A stretch of 64,000 nucleotides of DNA from Nocardia asteroides. GTDB taxonomy: Bacteria; Actinomycetota; Actinomycetes; Mycobacteriales; Mycobacteriaceae. The number at the start of each line of letters is the position of its first letter. The first letter of the stretch is position 1. The position numbers and the translations under genes are program-made. Below the pieces are notes generated by a model. It was not told the DNA's origin and made no database searches. It was given only the letters and a program-made list of their open reading frames with translations. Where the stretch lies: NCBI RefSeq assembly GCF_900637185.1, contig NZ_LR134352.1, positions 6,190,001-6,254,000 of the forward strand, in the 5' to 3' direction. Of this stretch, positions 17,352-26,190 are shown in pieces.

Positions 17352-18143
17352 ATGGCTGTCGTGTCCTCGCTTCATGTGCACCGTTTCGGCCCCGCCGACG
17401 GTCCCGTCGTCCTCGCCCTGCACGGTCTCACCGGTCACGGCAACCGCTGGGAAACCCTCGCCACCGAACACCTGCCCCAGGCCCGGGTGATCGCCCCCGA
17501 CCTGCGCGGACACGGCCGATCCAGCTCCCTGCCGCCGTGGGATCTCGAGACCGTCGTCGACGATCTGGCCGCCCTGGTGCGCGCCGAGACCGACGGCCCG
17601 GTCGTGGTGGCCGGGCACTCCTTCGGCGGCGCCGTCGGCATCCATCTGGCGCGACGGCATCCCGAGCTGGTGCGGGCGCTGGTGCTGCTCGACCCCGCGA
17701 TCGGCATCGACGCGAAACTGATCGAACAGGTCGCACTCGCCAACCTCGCCTCCCCCGACTACACCGATGTCGCCGAGGCCAGGTCGGACAAGCAACACAG
17801 CGCGTGGAGCCCCGACGAGGTCGACCCGGCGGCCCTGGAACGCGAACTGGCCGAGCACCTGGTGCCCACCGACGGCGGCCGGGTGGGCTGGCGCATCTTC
17901 CAGCCCGCGATCACGTCGTATTGGGGTCAGCTGGCGCGCCCGTTCGTGCTGCCGCCCGCCGACCTGCCGACGGTGCTGGTGCGGGCCGCGAAGGTGCAGC
18001 CGCCGTACGTGACGCCCGAGTTCCTGTCCGCCCTGTCCGACCATCTCGGCGACCGGCTCACCGTGCACGTGTGGGACTGCGACCACATGGTCGCCCAGGC
18101 CCGCCCCGCCGAGACCGCCGCCCTGATCACCGCGGCCCTGTAG
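17352..18143 (+). CDS. Alpha/beta hydrolase (LipV-like)
   Basis: This 263-residue alpha/beta-hydrolase has an oxyanion segment LHGLTGHG, nucleophile elbow GHSFGG (S90) and a catalytic histidine in WDCDHMVAQ. It occupies the place of Rv3203 (lipV) in the M. tuberculosis order, so an esterase or lipase role is likely, with substrate unknown. The acidic triad member is not obvious at the usual spot (TVLVRAAKVQPP). It starts at ATG 17352; a GTG at 17361 is an alternative. The stop TAG is immediately followed by the ATG of the alkyltransferase-like gene, so the two form an operon. Confidence 0.85.
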   Translation: MAVVSSLHVHRFGPADGPVVLALHGLTGHGNRWETLATEHLPQARVIAPDLRGHGRSSSLPPWDLETVVDDLAALVRAETDGPVVVAGHSFGGAVGIHLARRHPELVRALVLLDPAIGIDAKLIEQVALANLASPDYTDVAEARSDKQHSAWSPDEVDPAALERELAEHLVPTDGGRVGWRIFQPAITSYWGQLARPFVLPPADLPTVLVRAAKVQPPYVTPEFLSALSDHLGDRLTVHVWDCDHMVAQARPAETAALITAAL

Positions 18144-18434
18144 ATGGCGGCGACCACGGAGGAACAGGTCGAGCAGGTTCGCGCGCTGGTCGCCGCGATC
18201 CCGCGCGGCCGGGTCGCCACCTACGGCGACATCGCCTCCGCCGCCGGTCTGTCCTCGCCCCGCACGGTCGGCTGGATCATGCGCACCGACTCCGCCGACC
18301 TCCCCTGGCACCGCGTCATCGGCGCCTCCGGCCGCCCCTCCGCCCACCTGGCCGCCCGTCAGCTCCGGTTGCTGGGCGAGGAAGGTGTGCCGATCGTCGA
18401 CGGGCGCGTCGACCTGAAGACCGCCCGGCTCTGA
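18144..18434 (+). CDS. Alkyltransferase-like protein (ATL), DNA-repair damage sensor
   Basis: This 96-residue protein is related to O6-alkylguanine-DNA alkyltransferase, but the reactive cysteine of PCHRV is replaced by tryptophan: PWHRVI with W55. Y27 (ATYGDIA) and the arginine finger (SPRTVG, R40) needed for base flipping are kept. ATL proteins bind O6-alkylguanine without repairing it and hand it to nucleotide excision repair, so this is a damage-flagging protein, not a methyltransferase. It matches Rv3204 in position. Its ATG directly abuts the stop of the preceding hydrolase gene. Confidence 0.93.
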   Translation: MAATTEEQVEQVRALVAAIPRGRVATYGDIASAAGLSSPRTVGWIMRTDSADLPWHRVIGASGRPSAHLAARQLRLLGEEGVPIVDGRVDLKTARL

Positions 18435-18450
18435 GGCTCGGCCCGGCTGG

Positions 18451-19314
18451 TCAGCGGTCGTCGGAGAACGGCTGCCGAATCGTCGGGTCCGAAGGCGCGA
18501 CCGGCCGGGCGGGTGGCGTCGGCGGCGCATCCCGGCGAACAAGGTTGTCCGACTGGGTTTCCGCCACGGGCGAGTGCGCGGGTGGCCGGGCACCGGGACG
18601 CACCGGCGGCGGTGTGACGGGCGAGCCCACGTCCGACTGCGGCACCGCCGAAGCGCGGGTCGTCGCCGACCCGGGAGCTGGCAGACCCGCAGCCCGAGGA
18701 GCGCCGGCGGGCGCCGTTCCACGCCCCGCGGCTGGGCTGACAGACCCGCACGGGGCAGGTCGTCCGGGCGTCGACTCGCCCTGCTGATCACCGCGCACAG
18801 CCGGGGAACCGCCGAAGGCCGGTGGAGTGGGTCCGGCGACGCCGGGCGGGAAACCGGCGGCAGCCGATGGCACGCCGGGCGCGTTCCCGGCCCCAGCCTG
18901 CGCGGACCGAGGGGCCGGCCCAGGTGATGCCGCGGCGCCGGGCGCCGGTGCGGCGGGCCGGCCGGGTCCGCCTGACGACTGCGCCAGGCCGCGCGCGGGC
19001 AGCGCCGAGGGGCTGGGCCCACCCGGCAGAGCCCCGGCGTGCCCGCCGCGACCCAGCACCGAAAACCCCTGCACCCCACCGCGTTGCCGAGGCGACCGCG
19101 ACGCCTTGATCCACCAGAACACCAGCGCGCCGAAGATCGCGAAGATTACCGACCACACCAGGTAGAACAGCAGTGTCGGCATGTCGCGGTCGAGGAGTCC
19201 GACCATCACGCCGATCGCGCCGAACATCCCGCCCAGCGTGACGATCACGAACAGGAATCCGCGGATCACGTCGCCGAGCATCGTCGGCTGACCCGGCCCA
19301 CCGCCGCCCGCCAT
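18451..19314 (-). CDS. Membrane protein with long proline/alanine-rich tail
   Basis: This ~287-residue protein of unknown function has two membrane helices at the N-terminus (about residues 12-38 and 45-68: VIRGFLFVIVTLGGMFGAIGV and TLLFYLVWSVIFAIFGALVFWW). A short basic stretch (KASRSPRQR) follows, then roughly 200 residues of Pro/Ala/Gly-rich low-complexity sequence, probably disordered and cytosolic by the positive-inside rule. ATG 19314 sits behind GGGGGTGGA; a GTG at 19320 is also possible. It is convergent with the ATL gene and divergent from mobA-moeA. Confidence 0.72.
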   Translation of the reverse strand: MAGGGGPGQPTMLGDVIRGFLFVIVTLGGMFGAIGVMVGLLDRDMPTLLFYLVWSVIFAIFGALVFWWIKASRSPRQRGGVQGFSVLGRGGHAGALPGGPSPSALPARGLAQSSGGPGRPAAPAPGAAASPGPAPRSAQAGAGNAPGVPSAAAGFPPGVAGPTPPAFGGSPAVRGDQQGESTPGRPAPCGSVSPAAGRGTAPAGAPRAAGLPAPGSATTRASAVPQSDVGSPVTPPPVRPGARPPAHSPVAETQSDNLVRRDAPPTPPARPVAPSDPTIRQPFSDDR

Positions 19315-19432
19315 TTCCACCCCCGAACCGTGACTACACCCACGGACGGCCTGAGCCGTGCGGGCGCTCCAGCATCGATGTGATGCCAGCTAGCATGACT
19401 TTCGTGCCGTCAACCCTACGCCGGATCCACCG

Positions 19433-21166
19433 ATGACCGCCGCCGACGCGATCGTGCTCGCGGGCGGACGGGCCAGCCGGATGGGCGGGGTGGACAAACC
19501 CGCGATCGTGATCGGCGGCCGGTCGATGCTCGACGCCGCGCTGTCCGCGGTGGCCGAGTGCGGCGAGATCGTGGTGGTCGGCCCGCATCGACCGGAACTG
19601 GACGCGCGGATCCGGCAGGTGCGCGAGGTGCCGCCGGGCTCGGGTCCGGTGGCCGCCGTCGGCACCGGCCTGAGCGCGATCGCCACCGGCACGGCGCCCT
19701 GGGTCGTGGTGCTCGCCGCCGACATGCCGTTCCTCACCGCCGACACCGTGCGCGAACTCTTGCGCCGCGCAAGCGAATCCACCACCGAGGCGGTCTTCGC
19801 CATCGACGGCTCCGGGCGGCCACAGTATCTGGTCGGCGTGTGGCGGCGCTCCGCGCTGACCGCGGCACTGGCGGGCCTGGACGCACTGGAGAACCAGCCG
19901 ATGAAGGCGATCGTGCCCACCGAGACCACCCTGATCCAACTGCCCGGCACCGCCGACTGCGACACCGAGGAGCAGGTCCGGCACGCCCGCGAATCGGTCG
20001 CGACCGCCCGCCTGTCCCTCGCCGAGGCCAGGGATCGGCTGCGCACCGGCCTCACCCCGCTCGTCGCCTACGAGGCGGAGCTCGGCGAGGTCCCCGGCGC
20101 CGCGCTGGCCGCCCCGCTCGTCGCCGCGGGCGCCCTCCCACGCTTCGACGTCTCCGCGATGGACGGCTACGCCGTCTGCGGCGACGGTCCCTGGCGCCTG
20201 CGCCGCGATATCGGTTTCGCCGGCGGCGCCCGCCCGATCGGCCTGCTGCCGGGCGAGGCGGTCCGGATCGCGACCGGCGCCCACGTCCCCGACGGCACCA
20301 CCTCCGTCCTGCGCGACGAGTTCGCCGTGATCACCGGCGACGACCTGACCCGCCGCCCCGACACCCCGATCCGCAGCGACGTCCGCACGCGCGGCGAGGA
20401 CCAGATGGCCGGCGACCTGCTGGCCCCCGCGGGCACCCGTGTCACCACGGCCCTGCGTTCGGCGGCCGCGTCCGTCGAGGTCACCGCCGCCCTGGTCCGC
20501 GGCCCGGTGCGCGCCCGCATCGTCATGACCGGCGACGAGATCCGCAGCACCGGCCCCCTGCAGGCCGGTCAGACCCGCGACTCGATCGGCCCCGTCCTCC
20601 CCGATCTCCTGGCCGGCCTCGGTGTCCAGGTGATCGACCGAGTGCACCTACGCGACACCGAACACGGTTTCGACGACATGCTCACCACCACAGCCGGTTT
20701 CGACCTGCTGCTGGTGGTAGGCGCCACCGGCGGCGGCGCCGCGGACCAGCTCCGCGCCGCCCTCACCCGCGCCGAGGCCCGCATCGTCGTCCCCCGCCTG
20801 GCCATGCGCCCCGGCGGCTCCACCGTCGTCGCCGAACTCCCCACCACGACAACAGTTCTCGGCCTCCCCGGCAACCCGTTCGCCGCCATCGCCGTCCTCC
20901 TCGCCCTCACCCCCACCATCGTCGCCGCCCGCACCGCCACACCCCCACCCCGCCCGGTCCACGGCCCCCTGCACAACGCCGCCGCCATCGCGGGCCCGAT
21001 CCAGCGAGTCACCCCCGCCCAGCACGCCCCCGAAGGCGGCTTCACCGGCGACACCTCCGTCCGCACCGCCCACCTGGCCGGCCTCATCGACCGCGACGGC
21101 CTGGTCATCGTCCCCCCGGACGCCACCGACGACACCGTCGTCGAATTCCTCCCTTTACCCCGCTGA
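19433..21166 (+). CDS. Fused MobA-MoeA molybdenum cofactor enzyme
   Basis: This 577-residue fusion has residues 1-190 as a MobA-type nucleotidyltransferase (LAGGRASRMGGVDKP at 8-22, then DMPF), which adds GMP to molybdopterin. Residues ~195-577 are MoeA molybdopterin molybdotransferase (RFDVSAMDGYAV, GAHVPDG, MTGDEI, GLPGNPFA), which inserts molybdate. Both halves keep their key motifs, so one polypeptide could carry out metal insertion and MGD formation. The natural customer in this window is the nitrate reductase NarG, 26 kb away. No other moa/moe genes are adjacent. A TAGCAT -10-like box lies ~30 bp before the ATG. Confidence 0.92.
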   Translation: MTAADAIVLAGGRASRMGGVDKPAIVIGGRSMLDAALSAVAECGEIVVVGPHRPELDARIRQVREVPPGSGPVAAVGTGLSAIATGTAPWVVVLAADMPFLTADTVRELLRRASESTTEAVFAIDGSGRPQYLVGVWRRSALTAALAGLDALENQPMKAIVPTETTLIQLPGTADCDTEEQVRHARESVATARLSLAEARDRLRTGLTPLVAYEAELGEVPGAALAAPLVAAGALPRFDVSAMDGYAVCGDGPWRLRRDIGFAGGARPIGLLPGEAVRIATGAHVPDGTTSVLRDEFAVITGDDLTRRPDTPIRSDVRTRGEDQMAGDLLAPAGTRVTTALRSAAASVEVTAALVRGPVRARIVMTGDEIRSTGPLQAGQTRDSIGPVLPDLLAGLGVQVIDRVHLRDTEHGFDDMLTTTAGFDLLLVVGATGGGAADQLRAALTRAEARIVVPRLAMRPGGSTVVAELPTTTTVLGLPGNPFAAIAVLLALTPTIVAARTATPPPRPVHGPLHNAAAIAGPIQRVTPAQHAPEGGFTGDTSVRTAHLAGLIDRDGLVIVPPDATDDTVVEFLPLPR

Positions 21167-21182
21167 CAGCTCGACGCGCTAA

Positions 21183-21217
21183 ACTAAGATGACATCTTAG
21201 TAAGATCACATCTTAGT
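21183..21217. promoter_or_regulatory. Two tandem AAGATnnnATCTT palindromes upstream of the DUF234 ATPase gene
   Basis: ACTAAGATGACATCTTAGT (21183-21201) is a perfect 19-bp palindrome. A second copy, TAAGAT-CAC-ATCTTA (21201-21215), follows with its centre 16 bp from the first. They lie 12-45 bp before the ATPase start, in a markedly AT-rich patch, and look like a double operator. No regulator gene is adjacent. Confidence 0.6.
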
Positions 21218-21228
21218 TAGGTGTAGCC

Positions 21229-22668
21229 ATGGAGTTCACCGGCCGAGCACACGACCTCGACCTGCTCGCCCGACAACTCGGCGCGGTCACCGACGGCGTC
21301 TCCGGTACCCCAGGTCGCGCGGTGATAGTCACCGGCCGCCGCCGCGTCGGCAAATCACGCCTGGTGCAGGAGTTCTGCGACCGGTCAGGCGCCCCTTACA
21401 GCGTATTCCAGGCGACCCGTGGCCGAAATCCGGCAGCCGAGCGCGCCGATTTCATCGACGCCGCGAGCCGGATCGGCACGACCGAGGCCGAAACCGTCCG
21501 CGGCCTGCCCACCGCCGACTGGAACCAGGCGCTGCGCGCCCTGGCGCTGGCAATCCCCGCGGATCGGCCGTCGATCGCCGTGATCGACGAGGTGCCATGG
21601 CTGGTCGAGCAGGATCGCGAGTTCGAAGGCGCGTTGCAGACCGTCTGGGATCGCGACCTGTCCCGCAGACCCGTGCTGCTGATCCTTGTCGGCAGCGACA
21701 TCTCGGTGATGGAGGCACTGGGTGCCCGCGATCGCCCGTTCTTCGGCCGAGCGACGAAGATGACCGTCGACCCGCTCGACGTCGCGGATGTGCAGGCGAT
21801 GACCGGACTCGATGCGGCCACCGCCATCGACGCCCGCCTCATTACCGGCGGCTTTCCACAAATCCTCGCCTCGTGGCGCCCTGGCACGAGCCGGCTGGAC
21901 TTTCTGCGCGACGCGACCGCGGATCCGCTGTCCCCTCTCCTTGTCGCGGGCGAATTGTCCCTGCTCGGCGAATTTCCGGAGGGCACCCGCTCCCGTGCGG
22001 TGCTCCAGGCGATCGGCAGCGGCGAACGCAGTTTCGGCGCCATCGCCGCCCAGGCAGGCTCGTCCGGCGCCCTGCCCGCCGGCACCCTCAATCCGCTCCT
22101 GAACACCCTGCAGGACAAGCGCATCGTCGCAGCCGATCTTCCGTTGTCCACGGCCTCGGACACCAAGAACAAGCGCTACCGCATCACCGATTCGTACCTG
22201 CGTTTCTGGCTGGCGTTTCTCGAGCGTGGCATTCCCCTGGTCGAACGCGGCCGCGGCGATATCGCCCTCGCGCGCATCGAACGATCCTGGACTTCCTGGC
22301 GCGGCCGGGCCGTGGAACCCCTCATCCGCGCCGCCCTGCTGCGTCTACTGCCGGACCGAAGCTGGCCCGGCACCGAGGAGATCGGCGGCTGGTGGAATCG
22401 CACCAACAATCCCGAGGTCGACCTGGTCGGCGCGGACCGTGCTCCCGTAGCGAAATCGGTGCACTTCATCGGGTCGATCAAATGGCTGGAGAATCAGCCC
22501 TTCGACCGGCACGACTACGACGCGCTCACCCGTGCCGTGCTCGCCGTCCCCGGCACCACACCCGACACCCCGTTGGTGGCGGTCTCCCGGTCCGGGCTCA
22601 CCTCCGGTGCGCCCGTGACAGCCTGGTGGGGTCCGGAGGATCTGGTCGCGGCGTGGCGCAAGCCGTAG
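21229..22668 (+). CDS. AAA ATPase with DUF234-type C-terminus
   Basis: This 479-residue protein of the archaeal-type ATPase/DUF234 group has a P-loop GRRRVGKSRLVQEF (near residue 38), Walker B SIAVIDEVPWLV, sensor region LILVGSDISVM, a winged-helix region (about 245-320, GERSFGAIAAQAGSSGALPAGTL) and a C-terminal PD-(D/E)xK-like domain (GRAVEPLIRAAL, then NPEVDLVGAD). Such proteins recur in defence and mobile contexts in many genomes, but their activity is not established. It starts at ATG 21229, 12 bp after a double palindrome. It is a single gene without visible partner and may be horizontally acquired. Confidence 0.82.
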   Translation: MEFTGRAHDLDLLARQLGAVTDGVSGTPGRAVIVTGRRRVGKSRLVQEFCDRSGAPYSVFQATRGRNPAAERADFIDAASRIGTTEAETVRGLPTADWNQALRALALAIPADRPSIAVIDEVPWLVEQDREFEGALQTVWDRDLSRRPVLLILVGSDISVMEALGARDRPFFGRATKMTVDPLDVADVQAMTGLDAATAIDARLITGGFPQILASWRPGTSRLDFLRDATADPLSPLLVAGELSLLGEFPEGTRSRAVLQAIGSGERSFGAIAAQAGSSGALPAGTLNPLLNTLQDKRIVAADLPLSTASDTKNKRYRITDSYLRFWLAFLERGIPLVERGRGDIALARIERSWTSWRGRAVEPLIRAALLRLLPDRSWPGTEEIGGWWNRTNNPEVDLVGADRAPVAKSVHFIGSIKWLENQPFDRHDYDALTRAVLAVPGTTPDTPLVAVSRSGLTSGAPVTAWWGPEDLVAAWRKP

Positions 22669-22686
22669 CCGGTCCGACGGCCCACC

Positions 22687-23508
22687 CTATTCCGGCCAGC
22701 CCGGATACGGCGGTAGAACTTCCGGCGGTGGGACCCGCACGGACGGCTTCTCGGCATAGTCACCCGGATCGAGCGTGGCGGGGAACTCTGCTGGAAGACG
22801 GCATGATTCGGGCTTGGACCCGCGTTTGACATCCGGAGTATACGTATCCGGCATCAGGGTTATCCAATCACCGAAGTAGTCGCGGGTGGGGTATCGGGCG
22901 GGACCGGATATCCGCGCTTCCGGCGCTGCCCGCCCGCCTGCCGGTAATCCGAAGGACACCCAGAGCCTGCCGGATCGGAGCGCCGCGTATTTGCCCGAGT
23001 AGAATTCCCCGTCCTTGTCTCCATACGCCAAACCGGTGCCCCACACGCAGATTCGCACGTCCATCCACCACGAGTCCGAAGGATCGTCGCCGGTGGCCGT
23101 ACCGCCCGACGGCACCACCCGATAGAGTTCGACATGTTCCAGCGACGCGTAGACCGTTCCACGAATGGTCCAGTTCCGATCGCCGGCACGGTCGTCGAAC
23201 CGCAGCGACAGCGACTTCGGCAAGGATGACCGCCCGGCGCGCGCCGAATAGTAGGGGCGTATCCCCATCCGCTCACCAACCGCGACCACGTCGTTTTGCC
23301 CCGCCCCTACCAGGAACGCGGTCTCGACATAGGACCTCGCCTGAATCGCGACCTCGGAATTCAGGTCGATCCCCGACGGGGATGCCCACCGGAAGTTGTA
23401 CTGATAGCGGTCAGACCACAGGTCCGGCCGCACCGCGCCGTCACCGGCGAGCGCTATAAGAACGGCAGTCTGCATGACCGCCAACACCACTCCCGCGCGC
23501 TGCCTCAT
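22687..23508 (-). CDS. Exported or membrane-anchored protein of unknown function
   Basis: This ~273-residue protein starts at ATG 23508 with one N-terminal hydrophobic segment (AGVVLAVMQTAVLIALAGDG), probably an uncleaved anchor or signal, and then a soluble domain rich in aromatic residues and glycine. The tail is proline-rich (PPPEVLPPYPGWPE). No known domain is recognised. A further in-frame upstream extension to 23634 lacks hydrophobic or ribosome-site support. It is convergent with the DUF234 ATPase gene and codirectional with the next membrane protein gene. The function is unknown. Confidence 0.6.
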   Translation of the reverse strand: MRQRAGVVLAVMQTAVLIALAGDGAVRPDLWSDRYQYNFRWASPSGIDLNSEVAIQARSYVETAFLVGAGQNDVVAVGERMGIRPYYSARAGRSSLPKSLSLRFDDRAGDRNWTIRGTVYASLEHVELYRVVPSGGTATGDDPSDSWWMDVRICVWGTGLAYGDKDGEFYSGKYAALRSGRLWVSFGLPAGGRAAPEARISGPARYPTRDYFGDWITLMPDTYTPDVKRGSKPESCRLPAEFPATLDPGDYAEKPSVRVPPPEVLPPYPGWPE

Positions 23509-23718
23509 CGCGGCGCGACTCCAGTCTCTCGTCCGACCCGCATGATCCCCCGCCCCAGAACGCCGCGGAGTCAGCCTCCCCGGATGCTCGGCACCCACGC
23601 TAACAGCGCGGGAACTGCTCCGACAGCCCCTCACATGGAGTTCGATCAGTGTTCATCCACCCGCGGCGCAGCCCCGGAATTGCCCGTAGCTTCGACGCCG
23701 TCGATAAGGACCAGGACT

Positions 23719-24579
23719 TCATCCGAGTCCACTCCATCGTTCGAGTGCGGCGTGGGTACCGAGTTCAGCTCGAGCCGACGGTGTTTCGAGGTAGTAGGCC
23801 AGGAAGCGATACAGCTTTCGCCGGTCGACTGCGAGGCGAGGACATTCCAGAACGAGACAACTCCGGTGGGGTGGGCGGTCGAGCATCCAGATCTGTTTGC
23901 GGGTGCCACGGAATGTGATGCTCGGGATCAGGTCGTGGCGGTGCCAGTGGGCTGTTGCCGTGCCGACGATATCGAGCAATGGCATTTGGTCGAAGGTGCA
24001 GCGCACCTGGGCGATCTCGTTCCAGCGCAGACTCGTTCGCGAACTCCATCCGCGGACGACGAGGCCGTCCGGGGTGAGTGCGATGCCGCCCGGCCGTAAG
24101 CGACCTGACACCGTGAGCGCTGGTGCCGACGCCGCGGCTGTTCCGGCCGCGAGCAGGAGTAGAACCGCGGCGGGCCAATGCGAAAGCCAAGCCGCTGCGG
24201 CGATTTCAGCTGCGGCGAGATAGGCCGAGATGGCGTGGCAGATCCAAATCGCTTGGAACAGAGCGAAATACACTCCGGATCCTGGCACGACAGTCGCCAG
24301 CTGTCCATCGGCGAGTCCGGACCGAACCGACGCTCGGCGCTGACACCGAGGATCGGCATACAGGCCCATAGCGATCATGAGCACCCAGCTGAACCCGAAC
24401 AGCGCCACATATTTCGCCACGACGTTGGCCGCCGAATCCCCACTGCGCCACATCATCCACGCAATGACGGCCAGGATCACGGCAAAGCCGCAAGCGAAGA
24501 TGCTCGCAACGACGCGTCGGCGAGCTTGCCTAGGCAGGACCGGCCAGGGATCTGCCAGCTGGCTTCTCGTTCTACCCAT
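23719..24579 (-). CDS. Multi-pass membrane protein of unknown function
   Basis: This ~286-residue protein has four predicted membrane helices in two pairs (FACGFAVILAVIAWMMW and VALFGFSWVLMIAMGLY; then the YFALFQAIWICHAISAYLAA region and AAVLLLLAAGTAAASAP). A cytosolic C-terminal ~120 residues resembles the PH-like tail seen in many small actinobacterial membrane proteins (GGIALTPDGLVVRGWSSRTSLRWNEIAQV). ATG 24579 is preferred to ATG 24594 because GGGGTGTGGA precedes it. The function is unknown. The 5' region is shared with the divergent first DUF3558 lipoprotein gene. Confidence 0.62.
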   Translation of the reverse strand: MGRTRSQLADPWPVLPRQARRRVVASIFACGFAVILAVIAWMMWRSGDSAANVVAKYVALFGFSWVLMIAMGLYADPRCQRRASVRSGLADGQLATVVPGSGVYFALFQAIWICHAISAYLAAAEIAAAAWLSHWPAAVLLLLAAGTAAASAPALTVSGRLRPGGIALTPDGLVVRGWSSRTSLRWNEIAQVRCTFDQMPLLDIVGTATAHWHRHDLIPSITFRGTRKQIWMLDRPPHRSCLVLECPRLAVDRRKLYRFLAYYLETPSARAELGTHAALERWSGLG

Positions 24580-24812
24580 TCCACACCCCAACATCTGGCC
24601 GCCTGGTCGCGACGGTTACGCATCACTCGTCGGCCAGTATGCAGACCGACGTCCGGCAGCACGGTATCCCTGGCACCGTCCACAACCGTCGATCCCCGTG
24701 CCTATACACACCACTACCTGCGGAAACAGCACTGAGTTGCATCCAGTAGGATCGCAAACAGAGTTCGCGGCAGGTGTTCCTCGCCGCGGAACTCGGACAC
24801 GTAGGGAGCATT

Positions 24813-25373
24813 ATGCGAGCTCGGCGGACGGTCGTACCCGCCATCGCGGTCGTGGTTGGTGGGGTGATCGCCGGGTGTGGAAACACCGAGCTGGTCGATG
24901 TGCAGCCGACCGGCACCACTGCGACGGCGCCAACCACTGCGGATCCCGCTGCCGGGCTCTGGGATCCGTGCACGCTCCCCGATTCGGCGCAATCGGCAGC
25001 CGGATTGAATTCTTCGACCGAGAAGAAGGACGTCGCGGGCGTCGCCTTCGAGGATTGGAAGGTGTGCAGCTGGCAGGACTCGAAGAAGCAGTACACGTTC
25101 ACGATGTTCGCGACCCGCCATACTCTGGCCGAGGTCAAGCAGCGGGCCGACTACGGCGAGTTCGTCGACACCACCGTCGGCACCAGGGCAGCGGTGCAAT
25201 ACCGGACGATGGGTTCCAGCCACGACTATTCGTGCTCGATCGCCGCGCAAGCGCCCTTCGGGTTCATCGATTTCGATGTGCTGATTCGGCACAGCGCCCG
25301 CGACACGGCTCCGGAACCGTGCGCCGAAGTCCGCAGACTAGCCGAAAGCCTGTCCACGTCAGCCCCTGCATGA
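24813..25373 (+). CDS. DUF3558 lipoprotein, array copy 1
   Basis: This 186-residue secreted lipoprotein has a basic n-region MRARR, a hydrophobic core and lipobox VIAGC (lipidated C22), then a Thr/Pro/Ala-rich linker. The DUF3558 domain opens with GLWDPCTLPDSA. Four further cysteines (DPC, KVCSW, YSC, EPC) could form two disulfides. It should sit on the outer face of the membrane under the mycolate layer. The role of DUF3558 is unknown. The ATG follows AGGGAGC. It is the most diverged of the five tandem copies (EKKDVAGVAFEDWK). Confidence 0.85.
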   Translation: MRARRTVVPAIAVVVGGVIAGCGNTELVDVQPTGTTATAPTTADPAAGLWDPCTLPDSAQSAAGLNSSTEKKDVAGVAFEDWKVCSWQDSKKQYTFTMFATRHTLAEVKQRADYGEFVDTTVGTRAAVQYRTMGSSHDYSCSIAAQAPFGFIDFDVLIRHSARDTAPEPCAEVRRLAESLSTSAPA

Positions 25374-25433
25374 GATACGACAGGTAGACGCCGGTCCCGA
25401 CGCGAGGGAAGCCAGACACACAGGGGGATAAAA

Positions 25434-25997
25434 ATGCCAGCATGGCGGACAGCGGTACCCGTTCTCGCTGTTGCGATAGTTGGAACGATTGGCGGGTGTA
25501 GCGATCCCGAACCGGTGCAAACCGCGCCGACCAGCAGCGAGACCACAGTGGCCACCACGAGTGCCGATCCTTCGGCCGGGCTGTGGGATCCGTGCACGCT
25601 GCCCGATTCGGCGCTGTCAGCGGCCGGGTTGAATACCTCGACCAAGGAGAAGGACGTCGCGGGCGTCAACTTCGAGGGCTGGAGGGTCTGCAGCTGGCTG
25701 GACAGTTCGAAGAGGGCATACAGCTTCACGGTCAGCGCCACCGACCACACCTTGGAGGAGGCGCGGGCGCGGACCGACTACACCGACTTCGTGGACACGA
25801 CGGTTGGTTCGCGTCCGGCCCTGCAATCCCGGCCGACGGGGACACTGCGTGACGCGTGCTTCCTCAGCGTTCGAGTTCCGACGGGGCTCGTCGAGTTCCA
25901 TGTGCGAGTGCGAGTCAGCGCTAAGGACACAGTGGAACCTTGCGGCGAAACACAACGTCTGGCCGCCGTTCTGGCCGGTTACCTTCCGAGCAGGTAA
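25434..25997 (+). CDS. DUF3558 lipoprotein, array copy 2
   Basis: This 187-residue paralogue has lipobox TIGGC (C22), a Thr/Ser linker, and the array signature GLWDPCTLPDSALSAAGLNTST followed by KEKDVAGVNFEGW. The cysteine pattern DPC/RVCSW/DAC/EPC is kept. The ribosome site is CAGGGGGAT before the ATG at 25434. Its DNA from 25491 to 25594 is almost identical to copy 5, although the flanking sequences differ, which points to gene conversion. The upstream motif (GAGGGAAGCCAGACACACAGGGGG) is shared with copy 3 rather than with copies 1, 4 and 5. Confidence 0.85.
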   Translation: MPAWRTAVPVLAVAIVGTIGGCSDPEPVQTAPTSSETTVATTSADPSAGLWDPCTLPDSALSAAGLNTSTKEKDVAGVNFEGWRVCSWLDSSKRAYSFTVSATDHTLEEARARTDYTDFVDTTVGSRPALQSRPTGTLRDACFLSVRVPTGLVEFHVRVRVSAKDTVEPCGETQRLAAVLAGYLPSR

Positions 25998-26190
25998 CCG
26001 TGTCTCCCAATTTTCTGGCGCCAGCACCCGCCAACTCGACATCCAAGCAGCAGCTGCGCCTATCCTGTGGGCCGTCGCCCCCTTTTCCTGCGGAGGTTCT
26101 GGTTGGCCTGATTCGGTACGGTCAAACGGATGGGCCACTCGTGGAGTGTCCTGAGAGCGAGGAAGCCAGAAACACAGGGGGGGGAGCATT

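Noticed and set aside
21229..22668. Toxin-antitoxin or multi-gene defence island around the DUF234 ATPase
   Set aside because: The flanking genes are a cofactor enzyme and a membrane protein with no defence domain. One gene plus palindromes is not enough to call a system.
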